From assembly GCF_030409835.1 (NCBI RefSeq), contig NZ_JAUFQO010000004.1:1-64000 (forward strand): a stretch of 64,000 bases of DNA, in the 5' to 3' direction. Numbering within the stretch: the first letter of the stretch is position 1; each line of letters opens with the position of its first letter. The DNA is from Lutimonas halocynthiae (GTDB lineage Bacteria; Bacteroidota; Bacteroidia; Flavobacteriales; Flavobacteriaceae). Shown piece by piece: positions 36,417 to 46,170 of this stretch. Made by a program: the position numbers and the translations under genes. The notes under the pieces were generated by a model. It worked only from the letters and a program-made list of their open reading frames with translations. It made no database searches and was not told the origin of the DNA.

Positions 36417-38759
36417 CTATACTTTATTTAATGCTTTTAGAATACTGGCAGGAGTAATAGGTATTTCATAAATTCTTACCCCTATAGCGTTATAAACAGC
36501 ATTGGCAATCGCTGCTGCTGTTGAAATATTTGCGGGTTCTCCAATGCCATAGGCATCTGTTGATGAACGTCCCGTATACTCTTCTACAATAATAGATTCA
36601 ATCTCAGGAATTTCCATAGAGAAAGGAGTCTTATACTGGTCTACATTAGCATTCATCATATGGCCAGTACTATTATCCATTACCCTGTTTTCATACAATG
36701 CATAAGAAACACCCTGGATAATTCCTCCATTAATCTGGCTTTCTAACTGACCTATATTAAGAGGTCTTCCACAACTGTGTGCCGCTACAACCTTATCTAC
36801 TTTTACAAATCCAGTATCGGTATTCACACTAACCTCCGCAAATTGAACGGCTCCTAAATCGCCATAGGCTAAACCCCAGGGTTGCTGAAATCCGCCATAA
36901 TCATCTGAACGACTCGAGACCTTACTGATCTGACTTGTGCGCATCAATTTAGTGGCATCCTTAAATGACATTTTAAGCGCTGCATCTTTTTTACTGCTTA
37001 CCTCCCCATTGGCTATAGAAAGTTCAGAAGAATCTGTTTCCCATTTCTTTGCAACGAGTTTCAATAGTTCTTTCTTTGCTTCAAAAGCAGCATTACGTGT
37101 TGGCGGCGTAATAGAACCGGTTACAACACTACCTCCCGAGCCGGGTCCTACAGGAAAAAAGGTATCTCCTATATTGACCGTAATATCTTTTACTTCCAAG
37201 CCTAACTCTTCAGCAACTACCTGGGCAAGTATCGTTTTAGTCCCGGTACCAATATCCTGAACACTGGATCTTATTTCAACACCTCCATCATTATGAATTT
37301 TTACTTCCACGGATGAATCTAAGGTGACAAATCGTGGCCAGGTAGATTGACCTACTCCTAGCCCTTTTTTAACAACTCCTTTACCGGAGCCGGCGGCTTG
37401 GCGTCTGGACCAGTCAAAAAGTTTTGCCCCTCTTTGGCGCTCTACTTTTCTGACCTCACTTTTATCTATATGATCCCTGTATGTCAATGGATCCATATTT
37501 AATTTTTCTGCTAACTCATCAATAGCCTGTTCAAGTCCGAAAGCACCTTGTACATTACCTGGTGCACGCCAAGCCGCTCCAGGGCCAGCGTTGGTCAATA
37601 CATCGTATTGCTCTGTTGTAAAATTAGGACATGAATACAGGATCTGAGCAATCCTTCCTACACCTGCACCTAATGCCACACCAGCAGTTCCATGAGAACG
37701 CTGTTGAATTCCGGTTAAAGTACCGTCTTTCTTTGCTCCTATTTTTAAGTATTGAATTGAATTTGGACGATTTCCTTCGGCTATATGTTCTTCTTGACGG
37801 TCTAACATTAACCAAACAGGTCTACCAGTTTTCTTGGCCAGATTTGCAGCCATTGGTCCAAAACTACCGGCGCTGTGTTTGGCGCCAAATCCGCCTCCCA
37901 TGAATTCACAGACAACACGTACTTTACTCTTAGGCAAACCAAAAACACTTGCCATTTCATTTCTCACGGATGCTGTGTTCTGAGTAGATGCATAAACCAT
38001 CATGACGTCAGGTCTCCAATCAACAACAACTCCATGTGTTTCTAGAGGCATATGTGTATGCACTTGTGTGCGATATGTTCTTTCTACGATAACATCAGCT
38101 TCGCTGAAACCCACTTCTAAATCACCTCTTGGGCCACCAAAAAAGCTACTGGTAGATGGTCCTCTTACATTACCTTCTCCTTTACTACCATCATGCGTTT
38201 CTCCTACATCTCCTCCATCTTCCTGTTGGACTATTGGCGCATCAAACACAATAGGTGAATCCATTTTCATGGCAGAATCAAGATCTATAACAAATGGTTT
38301 CTCTTCATAATTTACCTTGATCAAGGCAAGGGCATCTTTAGCAATAGCTAAACTCTCCGCCGCTATCCCTCCTATGGGTTGCCCTACATATTTAACCATA
38401 GGGTATTTTCCATGCTTACTCTCGCCATCTTTATCCTCTGCATTCTCTATGAGGTGTATTGCATGAACCCCTTTCAAACTTTCAGCCTGACTGATATCAA
38501 TAGATGAAATAACTGCGTGAGGCACCTTTGATCGCAACATCTTGGCATAAAGCATACCTGGCAATTTCATGTCAGAAGTATACTTGGCCTTTCCTGTTAC
38601 CTTATCAAGGGCATCAATTCTTTCAACTCTTTTTCCAATAATTTTTAGCTTATCATTTATGGGCCATACTGGTGGCTCTCCAATAGGGATATCTCTTTCT
38701 ATTTCACCTAAATTATGTCCTGGAATACCGTGTGGTAATTTTTCTTTTCTCGTATCCAT
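36417..38759 (-). CDS. PaoC/YagR-like molybdopterin-binding large subunit
   Basis: This 780-residue large subunit belongs to the xanthine dehydrogenase/aldehyde oxidoreductase family. It binds molybdenum cofactor and oxidises an aldehyde or heterocycle with water. Family features are KYTSDMKLPGMLYAK near the start, GGGFGAKHSAG, GPGAAWRAPGNVQ and the C-terminal catalytic Glu in YGIGEPAN. No signal peptide is present, as in E. coli PaoC, which travels with the Tat-tagged PaoA. It starts a few bases after the 2Fe-2S gene. No PaoD/XdhC insertion chaperone gene is adjacent. Substrate unknown. Confidence 0.88.
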   Translation of the reverse strand: MDTRKEKLPHGIPGHNLGEIERDIPIGEPPVWPINDKLKIIGKRVERIDALDKVTGKAKYTSDMKLPGMLYAKMLRSKVPHAVISSIDISQAESLKGVHAIHLIENAEDKDGESKHGKYPMVKYVGQPIGGIAAESLAIAKDALALIKVNYEEKPFVIDLDSAMKMDSPIVFDAPIVQQEDGGDVGETHDGSKGEGNVRGPSTSSFFGGPRGDLEVGFSEADVIVERTYRTQVHTHMPLETHGVVVDWRPDVMMVYASTQNTASVRNEMASVFGLPKSKVRVVCEFMGGGFGAKHSAGSFGPMAANLAKKTGRPVWLMLDRQEEHIAEGNRPNSIQYLKIGAKKDGTLTGIQQRSHGTAGVALGAGVGRIAQILYSCPNFTTEQYDVLTNAGPGAAWRAPGNVQGAFGLEQAIDELAEKLNMDPLTYRDHIDKSEVRKVERQRGAKLFDWSRRQAAGSGKGVVKKGLGVGQSTWPRFVTLDSSVEVKIHNDGGVEIRSSVQDIGTGTKTILAQVVAEELGLEVKDITVNIGDTFFPVGPGSGGSVVTGSITPPTRNAAFEAKKELLKLVAKKWETDSSELSIANGEVSSKKDAALKMSFKDATKLMRTSQISKVSSRSDDYGGFQQPWGLAYGDLGAVQFAEVSVNTDTGFVKVDKVVAAHSCGRPLNIGQLESQINGGIIQGVSYALYENRVMDNSTGHMMNANVDQYKTPFSMEIPEIESIIVEEYTGRSSTDAYGIGEPANISTAAAIANAVYNAIGVRIYEIPITPASILKALNKV

Positions 38760-38760
38760 A

Positions 38761-39396
38761 TCAAGTTGTTTTTTTTGCTGCAGCTAAAGTTGCCTTAAAT
38801 ACATGAGGATATGTTCCACAACGGCAAAGATTGCCTCGTGTAGCACTTTTCACATCATCAAGTGTTGGGTTTGAATTATTGTCTAACAAATGTGCACAAG
38901 ACATTACCATCCCTGGCGTACAGTAACCACATTGTGATGCATCATGCTCGATAAAAGCCTCTTGAACCGGGTGAAGCACCCCATCTTTAGCGATTCCTTC
39001 AATAGTAGTTATTTCCTTGTCTCCGACATCAAAAACCGACATCATACACGAATTCACTGGAACGCCATCTAAATATACCGTGCAGGCTGAACAAGAGCCA
39101 CGGTCACAAACAACTTTTGTTCCTGTAAGTTCTAAATGATCTCTTAATGCTGAAGCTAAAGTGGTTCTTGGTTCAACGCTTAAAGACTTTATTCTACCGT
39201 TAACTTTCATTTGAATAATGTTAGCTCCTGGGCCATATTCTTTGCCTTTAGAAAAGCCTTCGTCAAACTCAAAAGCAAGTGCATTTGTTGTCAATAATAC
39301 ACTTCCTGCGGTGGATAATCCAGCTCCTCTGATAAAACTACGCCTGCTAAAACCTTTTTTTGAATTCGGATCGGATCCTTGTTTCTTATCTTCCAT
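38761..39396 (-). CDS. PaoA/YagT-like 2Fe-2S subunit with Tat signal
   Basis: This 211-residue iron-sulfur subunit has a twin-arginine signal (SRRSFIRGAG, then a hydrophobic stretch) at about 17-42, which implies export of the folded complex. A plant-type 2Fe-2S domain (CDRGSCSACTVYLDG) and a second helical 2Fe-2S domain (QCGYCTPGM, NLCRCGTY) follow. It is the first gene of the leftward operon with the large subunit, FAD subunit and small Cys-rich gene. Upstream is a 328-bp region without a recognisable exact promoter box. Confidence 0.9.
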   Translation of the reverse strand: MEDKKQGSDPNSKKGFSRRSFIRGAGLSTAGSVLLTTNALAFEFDEGFSKGKEYGPGANIIQMKVNGRIKSLSVEPRTTLASALRDHLELTGTKVVCDRGSCSACTVYLDGVPVNSCMMSVFDVGDKEITTIEGIAKDGVLHPVQEAFIEHDASQCGYCTPGMVMSCAHLLDNNSNPTLDDVKSATRGNLCRCGTYPHVFKATLAAAKKTT

Positions 39397-39724
39397 AAAA
39401 TTAAAGTATGGTTTGTTAAAATTTTAATCTAACTATGAGCTAGTAAGTTACAATTTTATTCAATAAAAAACCACAGGAGTTTTTAACAAAAGAAGGTGAA
39501 AAAGAAATTCAAGCCAATGTGCTTCACGAGAATTTAAATAAAGTAAAATATTCCTGTTCTACCTATTTACTTTTAATGCAAATAGTATTTTTATAAATTG
39601 TTAACCGTAGTGGTATCCTTAATTCAGTTCATGAAATTAAATTTTTACCATTATTTTTTTTGTTCAGGCAACTTCAACCTGAATTAATGTGTTATTAGAA
39701 TTAAACAGACTTAAAAAATAAAAA
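39397..39724. other. 328-bp divergent intergenic region
   Basis: This region separates the molybdenum hydroxylase operon (leftward) from the sigma-factor operon (rightward). It must hold promoters for both, but I see no exact TAnnTTTG box on either strand. An ECF-type autoregulated promoter is possible. A short open stretch without a start codon is not considered a gene. Confidence 0.4.
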
Positions 39725-40270
39725 TTGGAAGTTAAAGAGGTTTTAGAAAGGTGTAAATCTGGAAATCAAATTGCTCAAAGCGTCTTGTTCAATACACACT
39801 ATAAGCATATGTACAATATATCAATGCGCATATTGGCAAATCACAACGATGTAGAAGATGTATTAATTATTTCTTTTACCAAGGTATTTAAGAATATTAA
39901 AAAATTCGAATACCGTGGAGATCATAGCCTGGTTAAATGGATCAAAACAATTATGATCAACGAATCATTAAGGTTCCTAAAGAAAAGAGATAAAATTAAA
40001 TACGATGATACTATACCCGAACTTGAAATAAGTGGAGAATTTAATACTGATTTAAGTGATATTGATGTTGAGCATATTTACGCCATAATTGAAACTATGC
40101 CAACGGGTTACAGAATTGTTTTTAATTTATTTGCCATAGAAGGCTATTCGCACAAAGAGATATCCGAATTACTGCAAATTTCTGAAAGCACCTCAAAATC
40201 GCAGTTGAGAAAAGCAAGGATGAACATTATTAAAAAAATTAATAAAATGAAGAATTATGGAGGAGCATAA
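39725..40270 (+). CDS. ECF-type RNA polymerase sigma factor
   Basis: This 181-residue sigma-70 family protein has region 2 (DVEDVLIISFTKVFKNIKKFEYRGD, about 43-70) and region 4 with a helix-turn-helix (GYSHKEISELLQISESTSKSQL, about 140-165). It uses TTG 39725 as its start; the next in-frame Met is too far inside. It overlaps the next gene by 14 bp, the usual arrangement with a cognate membrane anti-sigma factor. Confidence 0.88.
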   Translation: MEVKEVLERCKSGNQIAQSVLFNTHYKHMYNISMRILANHNDVEDVLIISFTKVFKNIKKFEYRGDHSLVKWIKTIMINESLRFLKKRDKIKYDDTIPELEISGEFNTDLSDIDVEHIYAIIETMPTGYRIVFNLFAIEGYSHKEISELLQISESTSKSQLRKARMNIIKKINKMKNYGGA

Positions 40271-40904
40271 AATAGATTCACTTGTGAAAAAAGCGTTGAA
40301 TGAATCAGGAAATTTCTATGATGCTGAAGCCATAAAAGCTGAGAATAGGATCTGGAATCAAATTCACCCTCAACAGCAAGTAAAGCCACTTTATATTCGG
40401 TTTTTGGCCGCTGCCAGTATTTTACTTTTTATTGGTTTATCTGCAGTCACTTTCTACAACATGAAGCAGAAGTCTGCCATAAATGAACTGGTTGAATCAA
40501 ATGTTTTGTTAAAAAAAGATCTTATGATATACAAACAAAATTTGCTCACCAATAAGGAGACTATGGCAGCATCTTACAAGCTCGCTAATGACACGATCTA
40601 TATAGAGAAGAAGGTACTGCAAAAACCCCTAGTTACAACCCAATATATTACTGACACAGTTTATATAAAACAAATCATATATGTCGAAAAAGAACCAGAG
40701 GCGAATTTAATAACAGTAAATGACACCTCCTCTTCTTTAGATTCTAGCAGCATCAGAATCAAAAACAACTATCAATCAGACATCATAATTAGTAACAATG
40801 AATCCGCTAAAAAGAAGAAACCGAAAAAAATGAAAATAAAATTTGGGGGAAATCGATCTCAAAATAGAAAAGGAACATTAGCGCTTACAACTAAACCTAA
40901 GTAG
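40257..40904 (+). CDS. putative membrane anti-sigma factor
   Basis: This 215-residue protein has a short cytoplasmic N-terminus (about 1-43), one membrane segment at about 45-64 (FLAAASILLFIGLSAVTFY), a coiled-coil-like stretch, and a Lys-rich C-terminal tail (KKKKPKKMKIKFG). It overlaps the ECF sigma gene, which suggests an anti-sigma role. No zinc-type HxxxCxxC motif is seen, so the assignment rests on context. Confidence 0.6.
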   Translation: MEEHKIDSLVKKALNESGNFYDAEAIKAENRIWNQIHPQQQVKPLYIRFLAAASILLFIGLSAVTFYNMKQKSAINELVESNVLLKKDLMIYKQNLLTNKETMAASYKLANDTIYIEKKVLQKPLVTTQYITDTVYIKQIIYVEKEPEANLITVNDTSSSLDSSSIRIKNNYQSDIIISNNESAKKKKPKKMKIKFGGNRSQNRKGTLALTTKPK

Positions 40905-40962
40905 GAAAAATCTTGGTGACAACTCATATCTGTCAATTATTAATGCATTAACCTATAACAAA

Positions 40963-41913
40963 ATGAAATACTTTAAAACAACATACATCACACTCCTTAT
41001 TATATTGAGCAGTATTACTTGCTTTGGTCAAAAAACGTATCTAGATTCAGTATCCGTCGAAATAGAGGATAAAATAGAACTCGGTATGAGCATTTATGAC
41101 TATTCAGATTTAGTTAATAGTGTTGAAAATGATCTAAAAAGTCTGCATGAAATTCTTAAAGGTAATCAGGATACTCCTGAGCCACCCTATTCTATTGTCT
41201 ATAAACCGAATAAAAAACTATCTATTAAGCAGTCAGGGCCCGCCGAAAGAATAATTTGGAAAAATGGGAAACAGACTAGATATCAATTTAATAATAAATG
41301 TGAAATACTTTCAGAAAAGTACCAATTGCACATTGAATATAATGAACTCGAGAGCTTGATTTCTACTGATTTAATTGAGAAATTGAAAGAAGTAATTGAT
41401 ACCACAAGTGCTATTCAAGGTAGATTTTCTTCAACCTACAATTACTCATTTAAAGATGAACAATTGGTCCATCATCAGGAACTCGATGAATATATCGGGC
41501 AACAAGATATGTTGTTTATCAAGGGAGGCGTAGGAGCTAGTATCATTAAAGGAGAACTTGTAATGGATCTTTCCGCAGAGATAGGTTTGGGATTTGGTAA
41601 AAAAGGCATTTTAAAGAACCAATTTTACCTTTCCTATACTCCATTATTTGATTTTGTTGACAATTCAACAATTGACTTGAATCACTTTGTCAACTTGGGT
41701 TACCGATATAACTTGTCAAAAAACAAAGATGATGATAATTGGTTAGGGGTAGAATTCGGATACCTCGTATCGCAAGAAGGTGACTTGTTTAATGAAGACA
41801 CCTTCAAATTTGGTGTAAACTGGGAAGTAGGAAAATACATTTCAATTTCACCTCAACTATACGTTTCCAAAGAACTTACTTACCCTGCTGTACGTGTTGG
41901 GTTCGGATTTTAA
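40963..41913 (+). CDS. predicted outer-membrane protein of the sigma-factor operon
   Basis: I do not recognise a family. The 316-residue protein has a signal peptide at about 1-22 (ITCFGQ). The middle is mixed, and the C-terminal 130 residues alternate hydrophobic strands and turns (LFIKGGVGASIIKGELVMDLSAEIGLGFG) and end in VGFGF with a terminal aromatic, which suggests an outer-membrane beta barrel. It follows the anti-sigma gene by 58 bp and may be the target or sensor output of that regulon. Confidence 0.55.
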   Translation: MKYFKTTYITLLIILSSITCFGQKTYLDSVSVEIEDKIELGMSIYDYSDLVNSVENDLKSLHEILKGNQDTPEPPYSIVYKPNKKLSIKQSGPAERIIWKNGKQTRYQFNNKCEILSEKYQLHIEYNELESLISTDLIEKLKEVIDTTSAIQGRFSSTYNYSFKDEQLVHHQELDEYIGQQDMLFIKGGVGASIIKGELVMDLSAEIGLGFGKKGILKNQFYLSYTPLFDFVDNSTIDLNHFVNLGYRYNLSKNKDDDNWLGVEFGYLVSQEGDLFNEDTFKFGVNWEVGKYISISPQLYVSKELTYPAVRVGFGF

Positions 41914-42011
41914 ATGATTCAAAAGAAGACTTGTAACAAGTTCATTGCGAATAAAGAAAAATAGAGCATAGGGGCTATATTCTAATAAATAACTCGCTAT
42001 TAATTAACCTC

Positions 42012-42944
42012 TTATATTTTTTCATCAAACTGCAAACACACCGAAGCATCAACTTTTACTTCTCGATCATGATTGACATAGATTTTCTCTCCCTCAAAGG
42101 TGAGCTCTAGCAACAAATAAGTTCCCCTAAAGTAACAGTTTTTCACCGTGGCTTTTAGCTCAGAATGCTCAACTATTTTTATTTGATGCGGATAGATCAG
42201 CGTCTTATTACCTTTTATAATAAGCTCATTTACATCATCAAACAAAGATGCGACATACTTATTGACAGGATTCTGATACAAGTCTTGTGGTGTTCCTGCC
42301 GCAATGATTTGATTATTTTGGATTACGATCATTTTATCGGCAAAAGACAATGCATCCTCTGCATCATGCGTTGCAACGATACAAGCAATGTTTTTTTCTT
42401 TTAAGTAAGAAAAAAGCATTCTTCTTAAGGAACGTTTTTTAAAATTATCTATTTGACCAAATGGTTCGTCTAATAGCAATAATTCTGGCTCCTTAGCCAA
42501 GGCTCTTGCTATAGCAACACGCTGTTGTTGTCCGCCACTTAGTGTTTTTACTTTTACTTCTGCAAAAGAGGCCATTTCAATTACATCGAGTAATTCATCT
42601 GTTCTCTTCTTAGACTCTTCGTGATAAATTCTAGATAAAAATTTAGAAATATTGTCTGCAACAGTCGTATAAGGCATCAAATCAAAATCCTGAGCCACAT
42701 ACTTGAAATTTTTCATTCCAGGTATCAGATGATGGGCCGGACCAAGTACCTGGTCATCGTTCCAAAAAATGGCTCCTTCATGCAAATCCAATAAACCATA
42801 AACTACTTTTAACAAAGTTGATTTACCGCAACCACTTTCTCCCATGACACATAAATGCTCCCCTTTATTAACGGAGAAACTGATATCTTTCAATAGTGGC
42901 TTGTCTTCACTGTAAGCAAAGGCAATATCATTTACTTTTAGCAT
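42012..42944 (-). CDS. ABC transporter ATP-binding protein (PotA-like), stand-alone
   Basis: This 310-residue ATPase has Walker A GESGCGKST (about 36-44), signature LSGGQQQRV, Walker B LLLLDEP, the switch His in ATHD, and a C-terminal TOBE-like domain (about 235-310). It is of the importer class seen with spermidine, sulfate or iron uptake systems. No permease or binding-protein gene is adjacent on the same strand, so its partner is elsewhere or unknown. The ATG follows a -7 box by only four bases, which suggests a leaderless transcript. Confidence 0.82.
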   Translation of the reverse strand: MLKVNDIAFAYSEDKPLLKDISFSVNKGEHLCVMGESGCGKSTLLKVVYGLLDLHEGAIFWNDDQVLGPAHHLIPGMKNFKYVAQDFDLMPYTTVADNISKFLSRIYHEESKKRTDELLDVIEMASFAEVKVKTLSGGQQQRVAIARALAKEPELLLLDEPFGQIDNFKKRSLRRMLFSYLKEKNIACIVATHDAEDALSFADKMIVIQNNQIIAAGTPQDLYQNPVNKYVASLFDDVNELIIKGNKTLIYPHQIKIVEHSELKATVKNCYFRGTYLLLELTFEGEKIYVNHDREVKVDASVCLQFDEKI

Positions 42945-42948
42945 GCCA

Positions 42949-42956
42949 CAAAAATA
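42949..42956 (-). promoter_or_regulatory. -7 promoter box of the ABC ATPase gene, near-leaderless
   Basis: The minus strand reads TATTTTTG, an exact TAnnTTTG, ending four bases before the ATG at 42944. Transcription starting the usual few bases downstream would begin at or next to the start codon. Confidence 0.45.
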
Positions 42957-43007
42957 GATTTAAAATTAAAATCTGGAAGAAAAATAAAGAAAACTTCAGT
43001 TTCCTTG

Positions 43008-44318
43008 TTATTTAGACCTTTCTATCAAGTCGCTGTATCTCTTAATTAGACCCAAAGTGCTCTCGTCACTATCATACACCCCGTACCAACCTTGTAATTC
43101 ATGAGGCGGGTCGCCAAGAAACGGGTCTCCCTTTTTCCAAAAAGCACCTGGCGTAACTGGTTTGACTTCTCCGGAATAACTCCAGAAATTCAATCCTTTT
43201 ACGGGTTCATTTTCTTTGATTGACTCAGTAACTTTTTGAAAAAGATAGCCGAAAAAATGATCTCTCCATTCTGTTCCTGCTTCGGGTGAAAACGAAGAAT
43301 TATCACGTGCAATTCCGAATTCTTCCAACACAATCGGCTTTTTTAAAGACTTGGCTGCGATCACATGATCGTCCCAATAAGCATCGACTTTTTGCAAGGC
43401 TTCTTGGTATACTTCTTCTCCTTGACTTGGCTCGAACCAGCCCCAGTTTTGTGGCCAAATATGCATGGTAATATAATCAACATTAGGATCGTTATTATCT
43501 CGAAATACATCAACCCCCGCATCCTTACTAGCTGTATTCCCTTCGGTACCCAGACAGACCATATGATTTACATCTAGTGTTTTTATATAAGCTGATGTTT
43601 TTCTAGTCCATGATATAAATACCTCCTGGGCATCATAGGCACGTGGCTCATTTGACAGCTGCCATGCCATAATGGTAGGATCTTCTTTATACAAACCTCC
43701 AGAAATAGAGTTCTTCCTGTTGATCACTTTTTTGATGTGCTCATTCATCATTTTCTGAGCCTTATCATTGGTATAGAATAATTTAGAATAATCCACAAAA
43801 TTTTGCCAACTATAAGCCTCCTCCTGAGGAAATGGTATATCACCTGCTCCACTCCATTTCAAGTATTGTGGAAATCCCCCACTCCAGGTCCAAAAGTTTC
43901 CTAAGACCATAACCGCCTTCATATTTCTTTTTCCCAATTCGACCAATAGCACATCCAGCCCTTGCCATATATCTTCATCATAGACACCTGGTGCAGTCTG
44001 TAAAGCAGGATGAATGGCGAATTTCATTTCATCATCTGCTTCACTGGCAGCTAATACCCTCAGATTTGTGACACCCATTGCCTGCAAATGATCTAATTCT
44101 CGTTTGAGTCTTTCAACATCACCTGAGACAGGTGCCCCTAAGTTCATTCCCTGCCAATAATTAGACCCCATAAACACATAAGGTTTGCCATCTATTCTAA
44201 ATTCTCCTTGTTCTACTTTGACAAATCCTGCAGTTCCATTCTGGGCATAACCAATAAAAACGAAAGTCATCATCACAATTGTGAGAAAACTTTTCATGTG
44301 ATCTATCTTATTATTCAT
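43008..44318 (-). CDS. GH5 glycoside hydrolase, probable endo-beta-1,4-mannanase
   Basis: This exported (beta/alpha)8 hydrolase of 436 residues has a signal peptide starting MKSFLTIVMM. The catalytic acid/base Glu is in QLSNEPRA and the nucleophile Glu in LEEFGIA; the pattern fits GH5 subfamily 7 mannanases. A second ATG seven codons in (44297) could also be the start. It is the last gene of the mannan operon, 15 bp after the sulfatase gene. It would cut mannan or glucomannan chains outside the inner membrane, next to GH26. The exact GH5 subfamily needs a database search. Confidence 0.8.
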   Translation of the reverse strand: MNNKIDHMKSFLTIVMMTFVFIGYAQNGTAGFVKVEQGEFRIDGKPYVFMGSNYWQGMNLGAPVSGDVERLKRELDHLQAMGVTNLRVLAASEADDEMKFAIHPALQTAPGVYDEDIWQGLDVLLVELGKRNMKAVMVLGNFWTWSGGFPQYLKWSGAGDIPFPQEEAYSWQNFVDYSKLFYTNDKAQKMMNEHIKKVINRKNSISGGLYKEDPTIMAWQLSNEPRAYDAQEVFISWTRKTSAYIKTLDVNHMVCLGTEGNTASKDAGVDVFRDNNDPNVDYITMHIWPQNWGWFEPSQGEEVYQEALQKVDAYWDDHVIAAKSLKKPIVLEEFGIARDNSSFSPEAGTEWRDHFFGYLFQKVTESIKENEPVKGLNFWSYSGEVKPVTPGAFWKKGDPFLGDPPHELQGWYGVYDSDESTLGLIKRYSDLIERSK

Positions 44319-44333
44319 TTTTTACAATTTTAA

Positions 44334-46127
44334 TTAATCTACTCTTATCAAAATCAATTCCTTTAATTCTATGGACGCTTCACCTGGAATTTCTACCGCT
44401 TCGATCTTTATCTCGGATTGACCTGCTAACAATTCAAAAGCTCCTATGTCAAGAACATTCCAATCAGTCTCAGGAGCTTCTTGAGTTCGCTTCACCCTGT
44501 CATGATTCTCAAATAATGAATGTTCAAATACCGGAACCTCATCTATAATTCTTTGTTTATTTTGAATTTCTATCTTGAGTTTTGTTCCTTTATTTTCAGA
44601 TTTTAAGGCATACTTTAATTTCAATTCATAGCGACCTGCTGATACCACATCTATATTCCAACTTGGATAAGCACTGGTTTGGGTCCAGAAATCGATCCAG
44701 TCATGCGCCCAACCGTGCAAACTGTGATAGGCTATTCCTGTATGCCGCCTATCCTTTCTAAATTCAAAAGCAGGATATAAATTGGCTTCATTAGCCGGTA
44801 ACACCGTTTCAGGGTGGTCAAGGTAACCCACCGGAACGGTATTAGTTGATTCGGTCACAGGAATACTATTGATCCAAAGATCATAACTCTTTCTTAGAGA
44901 ATCATAAGTGCCAGGAAATTCTTCTCGAATATCCGAAGTCTGATTAGGATCTGTTTTTAAATTAAAAAGGGCTTCATTGATCATCAAATAATCTTCAGAT
45001 AAGATCCGTTTGTTGCCACCCCATTCAGCAAATAAGTTTCTTGACTTCATGGAAGACGCATCTTCAAAGAGGTTCTTAAAATCAATTCCATCTATCACTT
45101 GTTCAGAAGTGTATTCAATATCTAACATACCCAATAAGGTGGGCAGCACATCTATATGTGCCAAAGGATAATTTATCGTTTTACCTGCTTCTATTTGTCC
45201 TTTCCAATTCATTATAAAAGGCACCCTAACACCACCTTCATCAATTTGTCCTTTCCTGCCTTTTAATCCTTGGTTAAATCTCAAATTTAAAGGGCCATTA
45301 TCTGAGAGGTAAATAATGATAGTCTCTTCCCTTATGTTGAGCTGTTCAAGCCCCTGGATCAATCTGTTTACATTGTCATCAATATTTTCTACCATGCCAT
45401 AAATTGTGGCATTAAAATCATCTGCCCCTTTATTTTTATATTTATCGAAATAGGCATCCGGAACCTGCAAAGGAGTATGCGGTGTCTGATAGGGAACATA
45501 ACATAAGAAAGGTTCATCATTATCAACACTATTCTTTATAAAGCCTAGCGCCTCTGTTGTCAAGGCGTCTGGTAGATAACCTTTCGCCAAAAACGGCTTC
45601 CCGTTTTTTTCTATGGTGGTATCAAAATAGCTCGACCAGTGGCCCGAAGTAAAACCAACAAATTCATTAAATCCCCTTCCCATTGGATGATAAGGATAAT
45701 GAGCCCCATTATGCCATTTACCGAAAATTCCGGTTCGGTAGCCATTCTCTTTCAAGATGTCTGCCAAGGTCACTTCATTCAAATTCATATTCTCCCTACC
45801 CCTGGTTACGCCCTGCACTCCTGTTCTTTGATGGTACCTACCGGTCAGTAAACTAGCCCGAGTTGGAGCGCATACCGGGCTGACATAAAAATTTTCAAAA
45901 AAGACGCCTTCTTTTGCCAAACGATCTAAATGTGGCGTTTCACTAATTGGATTATTCGTAAAAGAAAGATCGCCATAAGCCTGATCATCAGTAAGAATTA
46001 ATAAAACATTGGGCCTTTTATGACTGCTTGCTGGTTTTTCAGTTTTCTTTTCAGCACAACTATAAAAAAAGAAAATAGATAAGAGGCTAAAAACTACAGT
46101 GATGAAAAATTTGCTTACATGCATCAT
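44334..46127 (-). CDS. family S1 sulfatase, predicted lipoprotein
   Basis: This 597-residue sulfatase of the alkaline phosphatase superfamily has a lipoprotein signal (YSCAEKK, Cys near 25). The metal site is NVLLILTDDQAYGD and the formylglycine motif is CAPTRASLLTGR (Cys-x-Pro-x-Arg). A maturase must convert that Cys. About 130 extra residues at the C-terminus form a beta-rich module (YELKLKYALKSEN, IKIEAVEIPGEASIEL). It lies inside the mannan operon, 43 bp after the symporter gene, which suggests that the natural substrate carries sulfate. Subfamily not determinable by eye. Confidence 0.87.
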   Translation of the reverse strand: MMHVSKFFITVVFSLLSIFFFYSCAEKKTEKPASSHKRPNVLLILTDDQAYGDLSFTNNPISETPHLDRLAKEGVFFENFYVSPVCAPTRASLLTGRYHQRTGVQGVTRGRENMNLNEVTLADILKENGYRTGIFGKWHNGAHYPYHPMGRGFNEFVGFTSGHWSSYFDTTIEKNGKPFLAKGYLPDALTTEALGFIKNSVDNDEPFLCYVPYQTPHTPLQVPDAYFDKYKNKGADDFNATIYGMVENIDDNVNRLIQGLEQLNIREETIIIYLSDNGPLNLRFNQGLKGRKGQIDEGGVRVPFIMNWKGQIEAGKTINYPLAHIDVLPTLLGMLDIEYTSEQVIDGIDFKNLFEDASSMKSRNLFAEWGGNKRILSEDYLMINEALFNLKTDPNQTSDIREEFPGTYDSLRKSYDLWINSIPVTESTNTVPVGYLDHPETVLPANEANLYPAFEFRKDRRHTGIAYHSLHGWAHDWIDFWTQTSAYPSWNIDVVSAGRYELKLKYALKSENKGTKLKIEIQNKQRIIDEVPVFEHSLFENHDRVKRTQEAPETDWNVLDIGAFELLAGQSEIKIEAVEIPGEASIELKELILIRVD

Positions 46128-46170
46128 AAATTATATTTTCTTATAAAAAGTCAATAGATAATGAAAAATA

